DNA of 64,000 nucleotides, from contig OX637296.1 of the NCBI GenBank assembly GCA_951799445.1, positions 21,638,001 to 21,702,000 of the forward strand, written 5' to 3'. The notes under the pieces were generated by a model. It saw only the letters and a list, made by a program, of their open reading frames with translations, searched no databases and was not told the origin of the DNA. A program made the position numbers and the translations under genes. Position 1 is the stretch's first letter. Every line of letters starts with the position of its first letter. Source of the DNA: Pseudisothecium myosuroides (lineage: Eukaryota; Streptophyta; Bryopsida; Hypnales; Lembophyllaceae). Of this stretch, positions 59,441 through 64,000 are shown one piece after another.

Positions 59441-60342
59441 TCCCTAAAGGACCAGAATCCCTTTAGGGGACACTTGGGATTTTGGGCAGGCTCATGAAAC
59501 CTCAAATTTTGACCTTGTTTTTTGAAACTTTACAAAAAATGAGGGTATCGCATTAGCTTTCCAATAATATAATTTTTATTTCAATTGGTGCCCGAGAGCA
59601 AAAATTATGCCATCCTAAGTCTTAAAAGCAGTTTGCTGATCATAACAAAAAAAAACATTTAAAGGAATTAAATTTTTTTTTCCCCCTGAAATATTATATT
59701 TTTGTCTACATTTGAAGCTTTGATTCATTATATTTGGACAATTAATGAGAAAGTTTTAGACAATTGATCTTGTTTTTTGGGCAATCTAAGCATCTTCTTC
59801 AAACAACAACTTATAGAATTCATTTTTGAATGCAATTTTCAAATTTTTTCAAATTTTTTTTTGATAGGGTGAAATTTTTTTGCAAGAAGAGTCCCACCAT
59901 TGGGATTATGATGTTTCAATTCCATCTTAGAGCTATTAACAATTTAGTGTTTCATTCAATCTTTGACCTACTTCTACTTAATAATTTTTTAAGGAATGAA
60001 AATCAAGTTTTGATATTATAAATTTTTTTTCACCGACTCTCAACTCAAATATTCAACAATTTTTTTAAAACTTATGGTCCGTAGTGCAAAAAAATTCTAC
60101 AAATAGTGGTCAAAGTCATCAAAAATTGCAGACCAACATTCCAAAAAACTTATTTTTCCAACTTCAAATGCTAATATTTTTGAATCTATTCGATCAAACT
60201 TCATGAAATTTTTACCACGTATGACAAGTGAAGTACAAGATCCTATGGTTAGATTTTGAAAAAATGTTTTTTTTTGGTTTCTTGGGTGATTGCGGCAAAC
60301 ATGGCAAGTTTGAATAGTTTTTGAGCGAGAAAATGACTTGGT
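59441..60342 (-). mobile_element. Family A element, copy A10 (reverse orientation)
   Basis: It starts after TTAA (59437-59440) with TCCCTAAAGGACCAGAATCC, which is the family's right end in reverse. It ends near TTAA (60343-60346) with a decayed left end (ACTTGG). Interior order is the reverse complement of copies A2 and A5. The plus-strand open frame at 59830-60021 is incidental. Confidence 0.65.
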
Positions 60343-60346
60343 TTAA

Positions 60347-61172
60347 TCAAATTCATTGATTCAAATTTGCACAAGGAATAATTGCTTTAGAGGGGCTAAA
60401 AAAATGCCTACTAAAATGGATGTAAGATACCTTAGATATTCACTTTCAAAGTCTATTTTGGTAGAACACCAATAATTGGTAGAAATTTAATAATTAACTA
60501 CTAACGTTCTTTGACTATTTTGTACAAAAAATATCAAAATTTGTCCCATTTTTGCACATTGAGTACAATGGAAAAATAAAAACATTTGTCAACTTTCAAT
60601 TGTATAAATTTTTAGTATACTACCGTACATAAGGCTCTAATGTGGTAAAGATGTGTCAAAATTGAATTTCCATGTTAGATCTTTAGAGGTCCATGTCACC
60701 TCACACTAAACACAAGATGACATGTGGCACTATTTTTACAAAAATGACTTAACTTATGCCAAGTTTGACCTTTATGTAGTATACTATGAATATGTGGAAA
60801 ATATTTTAGACTATTTGACTACATAAAGTCATAAATAGCAAGATTATAATGTTTGAAGTTAAAAGAAAACAAATTTTGAACCCTAATAGCAAGATCATAA
60901 TGCTTGAAGTTAGAAGAAAACAAATTTTGCTCTATATGATTAGCATAGTTTGACTCAAATTTGTAGAGAAGTAGGCACTATCCAACTTTGAGAATTTAAA
61001 CCAATGCATAAATAGTTATGTTAGTTACTTCAAAGACAATCGTAGTGTCTAACATATCCAAAATCATCTTGCACTCGAAAGATGTCCACAAAACATAAGA
61101 ATTAACAATTCTCAATTTCTTATGAAAGTTATTAGCAGATTAGTTTCTTTTTTCATTCAGTACCACCTAATC
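60347..61172. other. AT-rich interval with a short direct repeat
   Basis: ATAGCAAGATTATAATG plus AAGAAAACAAATTTTG is repeated at 60836-60882 and 60886-60935. No gene is seen until the minus-strand exon ending at 61173. Confidence 0.4.
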
Positions 61173-64000
61173 CTAAACAATTTTTTCAAGACGAATATGA
61201 ATAATTTCAGAACAAGTACGTCGGTTACCAGTATCAAGCCCAACCATCAGCCCGTGTACATATAAATCCACGGCAGCCTGGTCCTGGGCTTTTCCTAGTT
61301 GAAGTAGGGTGCAAAGATTGTCAAGGTGCTTTATCAAATTCGAAATCTGCTGGTCGACAAGAGCGATTTTGGTTTATCATGTCTTTGGCGGGTCTTTATT
61401 AGCTTTGAAAGATTTCTGAAGACAATCCCGGCATCGGCAATACATTTATGGCGAATTTCATTAAAATGGCGATATTCCATGTGCCATTTTCACACTGTGA
61501 CATCTAGGACAAGTGTACATTGCTAACATCTAAGTCATTTTTAGATTTCAGAAATCTAGGACTGACATAGATATCAGACCGCTCAGCTTGAAAAATCTAA
61601 GATTAATTAATATAGATTTTAAATATCTAGGACAGGTGTAGATTTCAAAAATCTAATACAAGTGTAGATTCTGATGTAGAAAAACAGTTCAGACTGGGCG
61701 GTCTGAACTGCTGAAAGTGCCAAATTAACAGAATACCGCCATTTTAATGAAATTGGCCATATTTTTAGAAATACTGCAACGGAGGATCTTCGTTCAAAAC
61801 CATCCGCCTTAGCCGTCGATATTTAAAATAATCTCCCAAGCACTACCCAAGCACTACCCAAGCACAGGATAATGAGAGTACAGGAGAAAATAAAATGTAA
61901 AGAGGTATTTTTGCAAGCTTTTAATTCTTTGAATATCAGCTTTTAGACAGGGATATGTGTTGTTGTTGCGATTTTGCTGGAGTGATTTGATGCACATGTT
62001 GTAGTAAACCCGCTTTCTTGTATACATGACTCTCGCAGCTTGTTTCGCCTCGTCTGTCCAATCCACGGTGTCCACTGACTGTAATTGGCGGAGGCGGAAC
62101 AAAATCAGTTCAGTCTGCACACCCTTTCTACGTAGTTCAAATTATTACGTAAAGCTAGTTGGACAACATCATATCACTGAATTTGCTGTATACAGGAATC
62201 CTCAAATTACAACGAGAGAGTTCTCAAACTCCTAAAATACAGTGGAAAAAGGACAAGTCATTCAAGCGGCTGGTGTTGTCGCATATCAATGTTTGCACAA
62301 ATTAAAGCACATCGACTGAACATGAAGAATGAAAGTCACGTAGCAAGGACTCGACTTTGCTGCTCTCCAGCTGATCATAATTTTGACAGCTTGACAAGAC
62401 AATGCTCATGAAGTAAATGGCGAATTTCATTAAAATGGCATATGAAATATATGTCACTTTCAGAACAGCTGGTCTGAACCATCTAGGACAGATATAGATT
62501 TCAAAATGGCGCCATTTTGATGAAATTCGCCATGTAACTAGATTGTGAGCATGCCTGCTAAACAATACCTGGTAATTGTGGAGAAGTGCAAGAGGGCTAT
62601 CCCCCCACTGTGGGTCTGAGAATCGGAGGTCTTTTAAGTTTTTTAACCTTGTCAAGTTGCCTATTTCCTTGGAAACCACCCACAGAGGTACTGTTATTGC
62701 CATATCCTTCTGCTTAGGCATAAGTTACTTAAATCGAAATTCATTCTTCCTACCCGGGAAAAAGAATTTTTAAGCAAATGCAAATATAATTCTAAAACTA
62801 CAAACCGAGAGAAAATTGATATTAAGCAGGCCCCTGTAGCCCTTAGTTTGGCTGATCATCGCTTCGTGTTGAAATTGTCCCACTGCATTATAAAAGTAAG
62901 AAGTCTATCATGTGCCCTTGACAAATCTCCAAGAAAAAATAAACATGTACCCCGAGAAGTGCCCACTTTCCCGGGCACTTTCCTGTTACTTGAGGCTGAA
63001 TAAGCCATTGTACCTGGAGATGATATATGAGCAATACGACTACGTTCTTGAGCACTAATACTTCCCATCCTAAGGTCGAGAGAAGAAATCGAAATACACA
63101 ATATGGAGCGGGGAAAAGCTGCCGTTCAAACCGGGAGCTCATGGTAATGGAAATATGTAGCTGCTTAAAAGGAGCAAAATGAGATTTGGTATTAACGGGC
63201 AGAACCACCTTAAAGGAGCCTAGGTTGGTGGCAGAGACATTCAAGAACTCCAGTTCCTTCATGTTGAGCACCTCACCCAGATGAATGATGGGTTTCTGAG
63301 CTAGGCTAAGCTCTTTCAGACGTAGGTCACGCACCAAGACCATCTACCGTACGAATCTCGTTATACATTGGACAACCGTAGCACGTCGAGGTTCGTGAGA
63401 TGCGCTACTCCAGTGATGCGATTAATCCGGTTGCTGTGCAGTAAGAGCTCCTTCAGTTTCAGGCAGTTTCCCAGACCTTCAGTCCTGCACTTCAGGAGTA
63501 ATCGCTACATAAGAATAAGCATACCTCAGATTGTGGACGAATCGAAGATTCTGGACGCTGACTCTGCTGTACACTGGATCCAACTGTACTTAATTTCATC
63601 ATCTATAATAGCAACAAGTAGAATGTATTCATTTGCGAAGCCTACTCAAGAATATACTGATGCGCAATTTCATTAAAATGGCGGTATTCCAAGTGCCACT
63701 TTGACAGTGTGCCATTTTCACCATTTAGGACTAGTATAGATTTCAGAACGGACGTTCTAAACCATCTAGGACAGTATAGATTTAGAACGGCTGTTCTGAA
63801 CTGTTTTCATGCCATTTTAAAATAATATCGCCATTTTAATGAAATTGCCCATATAGGTACTTTCATCTGCGAACGTCAGACATATTCAAGAAAGGTCTAT
63901 TGCGCAGAAGCAGACCATGAAATTACCTCTGAATGCTAGCTATTTTCTCTGAGACGAAGCAATTCAAGATGTGGGCAGTAATGGAGACCTTCGATGGAGG
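61173..64000 (-). CDS. LRRC9-like leucine-rich-repeat gene, partial and possibly frameshifted
   Basis: Minus-strand exon pieces in order: 64000 to about 63935 (IEGLHYCPHLELLRLRE), 63484 to about 63230 (LKLKELLLHSNRINRI, then LKELSLAQKPI), about 62675-62569 (LTRLKNLKDLRFSDPQ, ending HNYQ), 62114 to about 61900 (LRQLQSVDTVDWTDEAKQ, RVYYNMCIKSL) and about 61349-61173 (helical, to TAG). The HNYQ|TELILF junction is in phase. The leucine-rich repeats followed by a DPQ-x-NY-x-L-x-L-x-x-LDTVD block and a YYNM-x-IK tail resemble LRRC9, a protein linked to motile cilia, which suits swimming sperm. Apparent 1-4-base shifts at about 63945, 63367 and 63345 break the repeats, so it may be a pseudogene or contain sequence errors. 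Three MITEs sit in presumed introns. Confidence 0.5.
61448..61760. mobile_element. Family L MITE, copy 1 (313 bp)
   Basis: Ends ATGGCGAATTTCATTAAAAT and ATTTTAATGAAATTGGCCAT are complementary, with a 4-bp target duplication ATTT (61444-61447 and 61761-61764). The interior has repeats of ATCTAGGAC(A/T) and a perfect hairpin, CAGTTCAGAC and GTCTGAACTG (about 61685-61711). It lies in a presumed intron of the LRR gene. Confidence 0.85.
62417..62533. mobile_element. Family L MITE, copy 2 (117 bp)
   Basis: Ends ATGGCGAATTTCATTAAAAT and ATTTTGATGAAATTCGCCAT are complementary, with a 4-bp duplication GTAA (62413-62416 and 62534-62537). An internally deleted version of copy 1. Confidence 0.9.
63660..63852. 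mobile_element. Family L MITE, copy 3 (193 bp)
   Basis: Ends ATGCGCAATTTCATTAAAAT and ATTTTAATGAAATTGCCCAT are complementary. The interior has paired GAACGGACGTTC and GAACGGCTGTTC palindromes and ATCTAGGACAGTATAGATTT. The target duplication is not clear (ACTG and ATAG). Confidence 0.8.

Overview
This window looks like nuclear DNA of a land plant. It is AT-rich and gene-poor, and its genes have GT-AG introns. It holds a full plant-type phosphoenolpyruvate carboxylase (PEPC) gene with the N-terminal SIDAQ phosphorylation motif. Two features suggest a seedless plant with swimming sperm, such as a bryophyte: a gene resembling the cilium-linked LRRC9 family, and an Ogt/MGMT-type DNA repair gene, a family usually reported absent from flowering plants. 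The species is not identified, and this placement is inference.

Layout, left to right. Bases 1-1202 hold the 3' part of an unrecognised minus-strand gene that runs off the left edge. Bases 1730-2205 are minisatellite. Bases 2543-4975 are bounded by a 46-bp terminal inverted repeat (TIR) and enclose gene-like minus-strand sequence, so this may be a gene-capturing DNA transposon. Bases 5.4-14.4 kb are a transposon-filled desert. Bases 14.7-17.3 kb hold two convergent genes: an intronless SDR-type NAD(P)-binding protein (+) and an O6-alkylguanine-DNA alkyltransferase (-). Bases 17.5-20.9 kb hold a Stowaway-like MITE, a 0.93-kb TTAA element and a SINE. A five-exon CRAL-TRIO (SEC14-like) gene with a C-terminal membrane anchor lies at 21.9-24.1 kb (+).

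Bases 24.1-46.5 kb are another desert of short elements, foldbacks and minisatellites. The PEPC gene occupies 46.9-54.0 kb (+), with twelve coding exons and 967 residues. Bases 54.5-61.1 kb are again transposons plus a Kelch-type gene relic. Bases 61.2-64.0 kb carry part of an LRRC9-like leucine-rich-repeat gene (-) with apparent frameshifts and three MITEs, open at the right edge.

The main unusual content is the density of short non-autonomous DNA elements. One family of about 0.55-0.95 kb (here family A; ends CCCTAAAGG..., TTAA target) has about eleven copies or fragments. A 0.14-kb family (B) has related ends. A second group (C-H) shares a TTAA|GGTA terminus over otherwise unrelated interiors. 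There are also pogo-like, Stowaway-like and 4-bp-target-duplication (TSD) elements, long foldbacks, and two SINEs with clear TSDs. No transposase gene was found, so all of these depend on enzymes encoded elsewhere. The host genes are ordinary metabolic, repair, lipid-transfer and ciliary genes and do not form a shared pathway or operon.
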